Below, in pieces: positions 27,274 through 35,900 of a DNA stretch of 64,000 nucleotides. The stretch is from Chitinophagales bacterium (GTDB lineage: Bacteria > Bacteroidota > Bacteroidia > Chitinophagales > Chitinophagaceae): the NCBI GenBank assembly GCA_017303415.1, contig JAFLBJ010000001.1, positions 2,232,001 to 2,296,000 on the forward strand, written 5' to 3'. The notes under the pieces were generated by a model, which was not told the DNA's origin, did no database searches, and saw only the letters and a list, made by a program, of their open reading frames with translations. Positions within the stretch are counted from its first letter, which is position 1; the number at the start of each line of letters is the position of its first letter. Made by a program: the position numbers and the translations under genes.

Positions 27274-27720
27274 TCAATCTTCCCTAACTTCCTGTTTTCC
27301 CTCAAAAAATACCGGGTATTTTTTATAAAAACCCGCTTTCCCCACTTTTGTCGTACCCTCAACCTTTAGTTGAAGAGGCGTATTCATCAACATGGCGAAG
27401 CTATGTTTTAGCAGGGACCCTGAGGCCGCGGTCATCCGGATAGGGATGCTAAAGGATGATTTTGCCGGGATCTTTATTTTTTCTTCCAGTCTGGCTTTGC
27501 CCAGGTATTCATTTTCCACATACACATCGAACTCCGCATCCTTCATGGTCACCCCAAATCCGTTGGGGTTAAAATAATCCAGATGAAACCGGATCACTGA
27601 TTCTGTGGCACCAATGGAGTGGACTTTGAATTTGGATATGCCCTGATAGTCGGGTGGTTTGGCCGTTCGGCAGGAGACCAGGAAGAGCACAATAACCAGT
27701 ACGGGAAACGATCGCTTCAT
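27274..27720 (-). CDS. LEA14-like lipoprotein
   Basis: 148 residues from ATG 27720; ATG 27735 five codons earlier is possible. Lipobox LVSC with Cys 17. The mature part is one LEA type 2 (LEA14/water-stress) domain, a fibronectin-like beta sandwich: IRFHLDYFNPNGFGVTMKDAEFD holds its conserved opening strands and SFSIPIRMTA a later one. Bacterial members are periplasmic with no defined ligand. It converges on the HMA gene with element C between them. Confidence 0.75.
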   Translation of the reverse strand: MKRSFPVLVIVLFLVSCRTAKPPDYQGISKFKVHSIGATESVIRFHLDYFNPNGFGVTMKDAEFDVYVENEYLGKARLEEKIKIPAKSSFSIPIRMTAASGSLLKHSFAMLMNTPLQLKVEGTTKVGKAGFYKKYPVFFEGKQEVRED

Positions 27721-28245
27721 AATACAAATCTGCATGAAAAATAAATAGCCCGGGTAGGAAAGGGGAGGATTGGGAAGGATTTAAGAAATAGTTCCCGGGA
27801 CCATGTTTTTTTAGCTGGCTAATTTTCTTGGTTTTTTTATAGAATTCCAATTTAAAAATCAAACCAAATATATTAGTAAATACAAATTTGAATTAAAATA
27901 AACATAATCAATGATTAAGAATATTTGTTTCAACTAAAATTAACGGTATAAAGTGCCGATTTTTCCTTCATTTTACCCAAATTCCTGTTGTATTCAACAA
28001 TGTATATTTATTTGCTCTATGATGCTCATTTAAAATATAATAGCATGGATGTTTGAAATTTTATGTTCAATCGTATTTCATATACAAAAAAAGGTACATG
28101 AAATGACCTGAAAAAGGACTTCAAAACCTTCTTCAATCAACTGGCATACAGTCCATTTGTGCAATAGTAGTTTTACCTACAGGTTATACTATCTTTTTGT
28201 TAACTTGGGACTCATTTCAGGACAGTTCAGGACATTGAAACACGC
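27721..28245. other. 525-bp AT-rich intergenic region upstream of the adhesin gene
   Basis: No open frame of note, tRNA or terminator was seen. The region is clearly more AT-rich than its surroundings. A near-consensus -7 box TATCTTTT lies at 28190-28197, 48 nt before the adhesin ATG. The length suggests regulatory DNA for the PKD adhesin/PorP operon, but no known operator is recognised. Confidence 0.5.
28216..28234 (+). repeat. Direct repeat before the adhesin start
   Basis: TTCAGGACA occurs twice with one base between (28216-28224 and 28226-28234), 11 nt before the ATG. It could be a protein-binding or leader element; evidence is only the repeat itself. Confidence 0.4.
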
Positions 28246-31200
28246 ATGAGTAAAAGATTTTTGCTGTTTGCCGTATTCTGCACGGCAGCATTGACCCCGC
28301 TTTTTGCCCAGGATTTTTCCAATAAAGGAAAAGAATTTTGGCTTTGTTTTCCGTCTCATACCCCTTCGGGCGCCAACCAGGCACAGATGGCTTTGTTCAT
28401 CACTTCGGATAAGAATTCCTCGGGAACCATATCCGTAAATGGGTTCAATACCACCTTTACGGTGAATGCCAACCAGGTGGCTGGCCCCATTAATATCCCA
28501 TACAGCAATGCCCATATCAACTTCGGAGAATCCGGGGTTGTCGTGAATAAAGGCATCCATGTATTGGTGGATCCGGGTAAACCACCCGTAGTGGTTTACG
28601 CCCATATCTATGCGGGTTTCCGCTCCGCGGCATCCCTGATCCTGCCGGAGAATGTATTAGGGAAGAAGCACTTTGTTGCCACCTTTTACCAAAACAGTAC
28701 TTCGGGGTCAAAGTCCCAATTTCAGGTCATAGCGGTGGAACCGAATACAACGGTCCGATTCCGCCTGCGCCGAAATGGGGTACTCAATGCACTTTCTACC
28801 ACGATGGTCTTGACCAATCCCGGGGATGTGCTTCAGATCCAGGATGACCAGGACCTGACGGGAACCTTGGTGGAGTCAATTGCCATCGGATCAGAGACCT
28901 GTAAAAAGATCGCTGTATTCTCCGGTAGCTCCTCTCTGGCGATCGGAAATGGAGCTCAAATGGGCGGGTCTTATGACCCCTTATATCAGCAATTGTATCC
29001 TGTCAATACCTGGGGAAAGAGTTTTGGGGTGATTCCTTTTGCCAATAACCCCAATGGATTTCACTATCGGGTAATTGCTTCGGAGGATAACACGGATATT
29101 GATATTGGCTCAGGACCGATTATTACCTTAAATGCCGGTGAGTTTTACCCGGCTTCGTCTGCGAATCCGGCTCCTGTGAACACTGCCTTTCTGATCACGG
29201 CAAGTAAACCGGTCAGTTGCATGCAGTATATGATGAGTTCCGATGCGGCAAATGCCAGCAATGACCTGGGTGACCCGGATATGGTGGTCCTGAACCCGGT
29301 GGAGCAGAATATCAATGACATTACGATATTCTCATCCACGCTGCAACAGATTTCACAACGTTACCTGTCGGTATATATCCAAACGGCAGCTTCCGGAAGT
29401 TTTCGAATTAATAACGTTCCTCCGGTTTCGAACTTTTTACCCATGCCTGGCGCACCCGGCTATTCTTACCTGGTTGAAAACCTGAGTAACCTGGCCAATC
29501 CTTCGTTTCGGTTAACGGCGGATAGCGGTTTCAATGCCATTGCCTATGGTCTTGGAAACTTTGAATCCTACGCCTATTCGGCCGGAACAAATGTGCGTGA
29601 CCTCTATCAGTTTGTATCGACGCAAAATACCTATGCCACGGTCAATTTTCCTGCGGCCTGTAAGGGTGCCCCTTTCTTTTTCTCCATTGTATTCCCTTAT
29701 CAGCCTACCTCCATCCGGTGGCAGTTCAATGGACTTTTCCCGGATGTGACCCTGAACAGTCCGGTAGCCGATTCTACCTGGGTGATCGGTACACGTACCG
29801 TATACAGGTATAAACTTCCGACCCCTTACATGGCGAATACGGTGGGCACTTTCCCTATTAAAGTACTGGTGCAAAACCCTACGGGAGATGGATGTACCGG
29901 GGAACAGGAAATTGATTATGACCTGCAGGTCTTTGCTCCGCCCACCGCCAACTTTAATTTTACAACCAATGGTTGTGTGTCGGATAGTGTATCCTTCTTT
30001 GATGTCACCAATACCGATGGACGTGATATCATTAAATGGTCATGGATCTTTAGTGACGGACAGATCGATTCCATCAAGAACCCCAAACACAAATATGCCT
30101 CCGCGCCAAGCTATAATGCCCGATTGAGTGTGATCACGGATGTAGGTTGCGTTTCCGATACGATGACCAAAACGGTCATATTAAATGATGAACCGATTGC
30201 TAAATTTGGCGCATCGGCTCCGTTCTGTACAGGCCGGACCATCACCTTCTCGGATACTTCATCTGTATCTAACGGCGGTACCCTGGTTAAATGGTACTGG
30301 GACTTTGGTGACGGATCACCCTTATTGACCGCAACCACAAACGCGAATCAAACACATGTTTACAATACACCCGGCACCTATGTGGTCAAACTAAAAGTGG
30401 AGACCATCACGGGTTGTCAGAGTGAAGAGTTCCCCCGAACAATTATAATTCACCCCAACCCGGTAGCCAGTTTTGCATTGCCCAATGTTTGTCTGCCTGC
30501 GGGTACAGCTTCTTTTATCAATCAATCTTCCATCACTGATGGTTCGCAGGCCTCCTTTACGTATGCCTGGAATTTTGGGGATGGTAATACCGCCGGAAAT
30601 ATTCTAAACCCTGTCCATACCTACACCGGAACGGGACCTTATACGGTAACACTTTCGGTGACTTCCAATAATGGTTGTGTGGATGACAGTGTTCGTTTAT
30701 TAAATACGATCTATGCCCAACCCACAGCCAATTTCGCCGTGGACAAAGCGGAGGTTTGTCTGGGTGGAACATTTAATTTCACGGATCAAAGTACCGCACC
30801 AAACAGTTCAATAACGCAATGGTCCTGGGATTTTGGTGATGGAGGAACCTCCACGGTGAACAATCCTTCCAAAACTTATACCAATCCGGGTACCTATACA
30901 GTTACATTAACTACGACCTCCGCGATCGGTTGCCCGTCCACGACCAAGACAATGAATGTAACCGTGAATGCGCTGCCAACTGCCCAATTCTCGATCAGTG
31001 GGGCTACCTGTGTCAATAAAAATGTTTCACTGGTAGATGCCTCAGTTCCCAATTCCGGGAATATCAATAAATGGTCATGGAATTTTGGCGATGCCTCCAA
31101 TGCTGTCCTGACCAATGGGGCAGCTTTTAATCATATTTATAACCAGACAGGGCCTTATACGGTTACCCTCCAGGTGGAAACGGATAAAGGTTGTGTAAGC

Positions 31201-32556
31201 ACAGTAACAAGTAATAACCTTACAGTGCATGTAAATCCACGGGCAGGTTTTATTGCTCCCGAGGTATGTTTGACCGATCCTTCGGTAAACTTTACGGATA
31301 CCAGCTCCATTTCAGCCGGATCCATCGCTGCCTGGAACTGGAATTTTGGCGATGCCAATGCTACGGCGGGTAACCCCAACACATCCGGCCAACAGAACCC
31401 ATCGCATATTTATTCTGCTACCGGAAGTTATACGGCTCAATTGATCGTTACATCAGATCAAGGGTGTAAGGATACTCTTTCCAAACCCTTTGATGTGAAC
31501 AGTGCGATTCCGAAGGCTGACTTTAATATCCGGAACAATGCCGCTTTGTGCAGCAATCAGGATATCACCATTGAGAACCTCTCGTATGTGGTGGGCTATG
31601 GTAATATAGTTAAGCTGGAGATCTACTGGGATGCCGGCAATGACCTGAGTTTGTTCACGGTGGATGAAACCCCAACACAGGGTAAACAATATTCCTTCCG
31701 TTATCCTGAATTTGGCACACCTGCTTCGAGGAATGTTACCATCCGGGTGATCGCTTATTCGGGCGCCACCTGTCTCGAACCCTTGGATAAGACCTTTACC
31801 CTTTTGGCTACACCAGAGGTGGTATTTGATCCTGTAAATGGGGTTTGTGCGGATGTATCGCCCTTCCAGCTGACACAGGCCAGTGTGATCAATGGATTAC
31901 CCGGTTCGGGGGTATTTACGGGTCCGGGTGTTTCTGCCACCGGATTGTTCAATCCTGCTACCGCTGGTTCCGGCTCACATTTGATCCGATACACCTTTAC
32001 CGGTACAAATGGTTGTGTCAATTTCAAAGAACAAACCGTACCTGTAAATCCGGTTCCTGTGGCAAATGCAGGGCCCGACAAATTCCTGTTGCAAGGCGGT
32101 GTGGTGCAATTGACGCCGGTATTAAATGCCAACTTCCCGGTCAATTATCTTTGGACACCTTCCACCGGATTGGATAACCCCACGATTGCCGATCCCAAAG
32201 CTTCTCCGTCGGATGACATTACATATACCCTTACGGTAACTTCCGATTTTGGTTGTACCGATCAGGACCAGGTATTTGTGAAAGTGCTGAAAAGCCCGGT
32301 TATACCAAATATCTTCAGTCCGAATGGTGACGGGGTACATGACCGTTGGGTCATTGAATACCTGGATACTTATCCGGGTGCTACGGTAGAGATCTATAAC
32401 AGGTATGGCCAATTGGTGTACAAGTCGGTAGGCTATACCACACCATGGGATGGCACTGTCAATGGTAAACCAGTTCCGGTGGGCACCTATTATTATATTG
32501 TTGATCCGAAAAACGGCCGTAAACGCATGGCCGGATATGTGGACGTAATCAGATAA
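28246..32556 (+). CDS. Large T9SS cargo: IgGFc-binding-like and PKD-repeat protein with gliding-motility C-terminal domain
   Basis: 1436 residues. Signal peptide to ~residue 22 (FAQ). Residues ~25-450 resemble the IgGFc-binding N-terminal domain (FSNKGKEFWLCFPSH; YAHIYAGFRSAASLILPENV). About six PKD domains follow between ~590 and 1080, each with the W-x-FGDG core (KWYWDFGDG, TYAWNFGDG, QWSWDFGDG, KWSWNFGDA, AWNWNFGDA) and each ending in a Gly-Cys. A further Ig-like and PKD-like stretch precedes the terminal ~85 residues, a CHU_C/type B T9SS sorting domain (FSPNGDGVHDRW, VEIYNRYGQLVY, PVGTYYYIV). It should be a large surface adhesin exported by T9SS. The PorP/SprF-type gene 4 bp downstream fits the rule that type B cargo needs such a partner. 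Confidence 0.92.
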   Translation: MSKRFLLFAVFCTAALTPLFAQDFSNKGKEFWLCFPSHTPSGANQAQMALFITSDKNSSGTISVNGFNTTFTVNANQVAGPINIPYSNAHINFGESGVVVNKGIHVLVDPGKPPVVVYAHIYAGFRSAASLILPENVLGKKHFVATFYQNSTSGSKSQFQVIAVEPNTTVRFRLRRNGVLNALSTTMVLTNPGDVLQIQDDQDLTGTLVESIAIGSETCKKIAVFSGSSSLAIGNGAQMGGSYDPLYQQLYPVNTWGKSFGVIPFANNPNGFHYRVIASEDNTDIDIGSGPIITLNAGEFYPASSANPAPVNTAFLITASKPVSCMQYMMSSDAANASNDLGDPDMVVLNPVEQNINDITIFSSTLQQISQRYLSVYIQTAASGSFRINNVPPVSNFLPMPGAPGYSYLVENLSNLANPSFRLTADSGFNAIAYGLGNFESYAYSAGTNVRDLYQFVSTQNTYATVNFPAACKGAPFFFSIVFPYQPTSIRWQFNGLFPDVTLNSPVADSTWVIGTRTVYRYKLPTPYMANTVGTFPIKVLVQNPTGDGCTGEQEIDYDLQVFAPPTANFNFTTNGCVSDSVSFFDVTNTDGRDIIKWSWIFSDGQIDSIKNPKHKYASAPSYNARLSVITDVGCVSDTMTKTVILNDEPIAKFGASAPFCTGRTITFSDTSSVSNGGTLVKWYWDFGDGSPLLTATTNANQTHVYNTPGTYVVKLKVETITGCQSEEFPRTIIIHPNPVASFALPNVCLPAGTASFINQSSITDGSQASFTYAWNFGDGNTAGNILNPVHTYTGTGPYTVTLSVTSNNGCVDDSVRLLNTIYAQPTANFAVDKAEVCLGGTFNFTDQSTAPNSSITQWSWDFGDGGTSTVNNPSKTYTNPGTYTVTLTTTSAIGCPSTTKTMNVTVNALPTAQFSISGATCVNKNVSLVDASVPNSGNINKWSWNFGDASNAVLTNGAAFNHIYNQTGPYTVTLQVETDKGCVSTVTSNNLTVHVNPRAGFIAPEVCLTDPSVNFTDTSSISAGSIAAWNWNFGDANATAGNPNTSGQQNPSHIYSATGSYTAQLIVTSDQGCKDTLSKPFDVNSAIPKADFNIRNNAALCSNQDITIENLSYVVGYGNIVKLEIYWDAGNDLSLFTVDETPTQGKQYSFRYPEFGTPASRNVTIRVIAYSGATCLEPLDKTFTLLATPEVVFDPVNGVCADVSPFQLTQASVINGLPGSGVFTGPGVSATGLFNPATAGSGSHLIRYTFTGTNGCVNFKEQTVPVNPVPVANAGPDKFLLQGGVVQLTPVLNANFPVNYLWTPSTGLDNPTIADPKASPSDDITYTLTVTSDFGCTDQDQVFVKVLKSPVIPNIFSPNGDGVHDRWVIEYLDTYPGATVEIYNRYGQLVYKSVGYTTPWDGTVNGKPVPVGTYYYIVDPKNGRKRMAGYVDVIR

Positions 32557-32560
32557 GAAA

Positions 32561-33595
32561 ATGAGAAAAGGATTATTATTCTTATTCGTGAGTGGGTGGC
32601 TGGTTCCTGCAATGGCCCAGCAGAAGCCCCACTATACACAGTATATTTTGAATCCCTATATCGTCAATCCGGCGATCACGGGGATCGAGAATTACTGGGA
32701 TGTAAAAATGAGTGCCCGTGACCAATGGGTGGGCTTAACGGGTGCGCCCCGAACGGCCTATCTGACCGTGCATGGCCCACTGGGTAAAAATGACTATCGC
32801 ACCTCCGCTACTTCCTATAGCATCCCCGGGCAAAACCCCCGTGGTAAATATTATTGGGAGAATTATACCGCGGCTGAACCGCATCATGGAATCGGGATGA
32901 CGGTCATCAATGACAAGACCGGAAGTTTTAACCGGTTTACCACCTATGCTTCCTATGCTTATCATATCGGGATTAATCCAACAACAAACCTGTCAGCTGG
33001 TTTTTCTGCCGGATTTACTACGGTAAGTATCGATAAAACCAAACAGGATTTTGGTGGTGGCGATCCATTTGATCCCGCCACCGGTGCAGCTATCTCAGGT
33101 GAATTGAATAAATTGAAACCTGATATCAGTGCCGGGCTCTGGTTATATTCACGCGATTATTTTATCGGCTTGTCGGCCCAACAGGTGGTTCCGCAGAATA
33201 TTTCATTTGTAGATGATGCGGCCATAGTGGAGAAAGGCCGCGCTGTGCCCCATCTTTTTCTGACCGGAGGATATCGTTTCCTGCTTACGGAAGATATCAA
33301 TATGGTGCCTTCGATCATGACCAAATATATACGCAGTTCTTCCCGCCGGGAATTTCAGGTAGAAGCCAATGTAAAAATGCAATACCGTGACCTGTTCTGG
33401 GTAGGGGGTAGTTACCGTTTGGAAGACGGATATGCAGGTATGTTAGGCGTTAACGTAGGCAATACGTTTAATATTGGCTATGCGTATGATCTAACTACCT
33501 CCAATCTCAATACAGTTAGCCGGGGCACACATGAGATCATGATCGGTTTCCTGATCGGGAATAAATACAGCGAAGCCTGTCCGCGGTGCTGGTAA
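32561..33595 (+). CDS. PorP/SprF-family T9SS outer-membrane protein
   Basis: 344 residues. Signal peptide to PAMAQ, then the hallmark PorP/SprF opening (PHYTQYILNPYIVNPAITG) and an outer-membrane beta-barrel (ARDQWVGLTGAPRTAYL; FNIGYAYDLTTSNL). Family members hold or deliver type B T9SS cargo at the surface; SprF does so for the gliding adhesin SprB. The 4-bp gap to the cargo gene shows one operon. The protein ends with a short Cys-containing tail (ACPRCW). It converges on the M56 gene. Confidence 0.93.
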   Translation: MRKGLLFLFVSGWLVPAMAQQKPHYTQYILNPYIVNPAITGIENYWDVKMSARDQWVGLTGAPRTAYLTVHGPLGKNDYRTSATSYSIPGQNPRGKYYWENYTAAEPHHGIGMTVINDKTGSFNRFTTYASYAYHIGINPTTNLSAGFSAGFTTVSIDKTKQDFGGGDPFDPATGAAISGELNKLKPDISAGLWLYSRDYFIGLSAQQVVPQNISFVDDAAIVEKGRAVPHLFLTGGYRFLLTEDINMVPSIMTKYIRSSSRREFQVEANVKMQYRDLFWVGGSYRLEDGYAGMLGVNVGNTFNIGYAYDLTTSNLNTVSRGTHEIMIGFLIGNKYSEACPRCW

Positions 33596-33614
33596 TACAG
33601 AAGATAAAAGGGGA

Positions 33615-35333
33615 TTAAAGGCGAACGATCTTACGTGTCCTGACCTTCTTGAGCTGGTCCATCTCTTTGCGTAGTCTCTCTTCTTCTTTCTTTAATGTTT
33701 CCAGACTCAGATCCGTATCGGGAATAGATGCCAGTTCGTATGATTTCATCAGCCCTTCGAGTGTCCTTACCTTTTCCTGGGCTTTTGCTACTTCATGGAT
33801 CACACTGTCCATTTGAATACCGGCCATCGCCATATCCAGCTTCCCATTTAATTGTTCCCAATTGATCTGTTCATATTGAAGCCGGAGTTTTTTCTCCAGG
33901 TCGGCCCAATCCTGCGCATTGAATTGCGCCAGGTGTGCTTTTTTCATTCGCTCTTGTTCCAATCGGGTCAGGGCATCCGCGTATTGTTTGCGCATCTCTT
34001 CCCATTCCATCTCCTGTACAAGGCGACGTGACACCTCTACGGCATTATCCACTTCAGCTTCTTCCTCCGCTGTCAATACAGGCTCCACAGGTTCACGGAA
34101 GCTGACGTATTGGTAGGCAGGGTCATTATAGGCAGGATAACGGACATATTCCTGTTTGACTGCTTCTGGGCTGGTTGATTGGAGCAGGGGTGTTTTTGCT
34201 TCGGTAAATGCTGCCGGACGGACCGCTGCCAGTGCTGATTTTGGCAATTCCACCTCTTTTATTTCTTTCTTGTTGGAAGGCCAGGTAAAATGTCCCGCCA
34301 CCCATTCGTGCAACGTAAGACCTCGCGCTTTATCGTTTGCAGGAGTGTGGAGTACAAGAACCTGAGAGAATAACACCAACAGGATTGCGGAACAAATACC
34401 TGCGATATGACCCGGTGTCCACCATTTTTTGACAGTGGGTATCCCCACAATCTGCTCGACCCTTTTCATCAAGCCTCTGTTGCCGCCAGTGGCAGCCATG
34501 GCCATCGAAAGAGCCTGTTTCTCTACGCCTGGCCAGCCCTTTTCCAAAGCTAATAGCGCCGTGGCATAAGAGTGGGCATTGTATCCAAACTGGATCACCA
34601 GTTGATCACAACTGGATTCGCGGTCTTCTTCGATCTGTTGAATCATCCATCGAACAAAAGGATTGAAGTAAAGCAATGATTGTATGATGGTGAGCAGGAA
34701 GTTGAACAGATAATCTTTTCGACGGATGTGCGCGAGCTCGTGCAGCAAAACGGATTCCATCTGCCGCATATCCAGATGATTTACGGCAGCCAGGGGGATC
34801 AGGATCATGGGCCGGAGAAAACCAACGGTAACAGGCGACTTGACCAAGGAGGATATCCAAACCTGAACGGGTCTCCGTACTCCAATATAAGATGACATGC
34901 GGGCTGTGAATATTTTCCATTCCCCTTGTATCCGGCTTAACCCATGCTGACGGATCAACTGCAGATACCGGTAATTGATAATGAATTGCCGAACGGGAAC
35001 CACCAATAAGGCGAGGTATAAAATTCCGGCATAGGGGAGAAGGGGCAACAGATTAGCACGCACCTGTGCGATCAAATTGTCATCACCTAACTGGGCAACA
35101 AATAGGCGGGCGTCGGAAACCTGACCAAAGGAAGTAAATAAAGTGAAAAGGAACCAAACAAATCCACCTAAAACAAGACCCGTGGCGATTCCGGTACGTA
35201 CAGAGGACCGGAGCCTGGGGAACAGGAACAGCACAGCCCGGAAAATAACCCATATAAGGGCCATTTGCCAAAAACTGTTCAGTATGGCCCAACCAAGGGA
35301 AAGCAGAAAGTTGGATGCTGGCAAAGCAGGCAT
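33615..35333 (-). CDS. M56-family (BlaR1-like) membrane metallopeptidase
   Basis: 572 residues. Four transmembrane helices (around 10-32, 45-65, 90-110 and 315-335) surround a cytoplasmic zinc-protease domain with HELAH at ~197-201 (LLHELAHIRRKDYLFN) and an EEDRESSCD segment downstream. In BlaR1 and MecR1 the protease is activated by an extracellular penicillin-binding sensor and inactivates BlaI. Here the C-terminal part has no such domain: it is a long, charged, coiled-coil-like region (~430-572). The signal is thus probably not a beta-lactam. Starts 2 nt after the blaI-like stop, so the two are translationally coupled. Confidence 0.88.
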   Translation of the reverse strand: MPALPASNFLLSLGWAILNSFWQMALIWVIFRAVLFLFPRLRSSVRTGIATGLVLGGFVWFLFTLFTSFGQVSDARLFVAQLGDDNLIAQVRANLLPLLPYAGILYLALLVVPVRQFIINYRYLQLIRQHGLSRIQGEWKIFTARMSSYIGVRRPVQVWISSLVKSPVTVGFLRPMILIPLAAVNHLDMRQMESVLLHELAHIRRKDYLFNFLLTIIQSLLYFNPFVRWMIQQIEEDRESSCDQLVIQFGYNAHSYATALLALEKGWPGVEKQALSMAMAATGGNRGLMKRVEQIVGIPTVKKWWTPGHIAGICSAILLVLFSQVLVLHTPANDKARGLTLHEWVAGHFTWPSNKKEIKEVELPKSALAAVRPAAFTEAKTPLLQSTSPEAVKQEYVRYPAYNDPAYQYVSFREPVEPVLTAEEEAEVDNAVEVSRRLVQEMEWEEMRKQYADALTRLEQERMKKAHLAQFNAQDWADLEKKLRLQYEQINWEQLNGKLDMAMAGIQMDSVIHEVAKAQEKVRTLEGLMKSYELASIPDTDLSLETLKKEEERLRKEMDQLKKVRTRKIVRL

Positions 35334-35335
35334 GC

Positions 35336-35719
35336 TTACTGTTTTTTCAGGTTATCCAATAACGCCTGGATCTTTTCTAATTCTTCGGGACTGGTTTTAT
35401 TATTTCCCAGGGCCTGAATGACCAACTGGGTAGGCGATCCGCCAAACAGCGAATCGATCATTTTATTCAATAAATGCTTCTGGGTCTTTTCCCGGTTCAC
35501 GGCAGGCTGATAAACATGACTGCGCATGGAATTATCCCGCTTCACGAGACCCTTCTCATTCATTATCTGCATGAGTTTCAAGGTCGTGGTATAGCCGGCT
35601 TCCTTGGTTTTGGAGAGTTCCTCATGTACCTCCCTTACCGTGGCCGTGCCCTTGTCCCACAGTACCTGCAATATTTCCAACTCACTTTCGGTGGGCTTTA
35701 TATGCTTGCTGTTTGACAT
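35336..35719 (-). CDS. BlaI/MecI/CopY-family transcriptional repressor
   Basis: 127 residues: winged-helix DNA-binding domain (TESELEILQVLWDKGTATV; VHEELSKTKEAGYTTTLK) and a C-terminal dimer helix bundle (KTQKHLLNKMIDSLFGG). The repressor usually binds a dyad in its own promoter and is released when the M56 partner cleaves it. The partner is coded directly downstream. A candidate operator lies 25 bp upstream. Target genes other than its own are unknown. Confidence 0.92.
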   Translation of the reverse strand: MSNSKHIKPTESELEILQVLWDKGTATVREVHEELSKTKEAGYTTTLKLMQIMNEKGLVKRDNSMRSHVYQPAVNREKTQKHLLNKMIDSLFGGSPTQLVIQALGNNKTSPEELEKIQALLDNLKKQ

Positions 35720-35739
35720 AATGGTAAGTAATTGTAATT

Positions 35740-35762
35740 CGAATATACGAGTTTTTTCGTAT
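35740..35762 (-). promoter_or_regulatory. Candidate BlaI-type operator overlapping a -7 box
   Basis: Perfect inverted repeat ATACGA-N6-TCGTAT (35745-35750 and 35757-35762). Read on the minus strand, the dyad runs into TATATTCG (35747-35740), one mismatch from TAnnTTTG. Binding here would block the promoter of the blaI/M56 pair. Operator assignment is inference from position and symmetry; it does not match the classic TACA/TGTA half-sites. Confidence 0.5.
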
Positions 35763-35835
35763 TCTGGATATTTGGTAACCTTATTTAAGATTTTTTAACA
35801 TCCATTAAGGTATGACGCAAGGAATGTCAAAAGGT

Positions 35836-35873
35836 TACAAAAAAAAGCCCCGATGTAGAAACACCGGGACTTT
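35836..35873 (-). terminator. Terminator of hppA
   Basis: On the minus strand a 13-bp stem with two G-U pairs (35861-35873 with 35844-35856), a 4-nt loop, and a run of eight U residues. It begins about 28 bp after the hppA stop. Confidence 0.85.
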
Positions 35874-35900
35874 GTAATGGTTCTGATTAGACTCTTCGAG

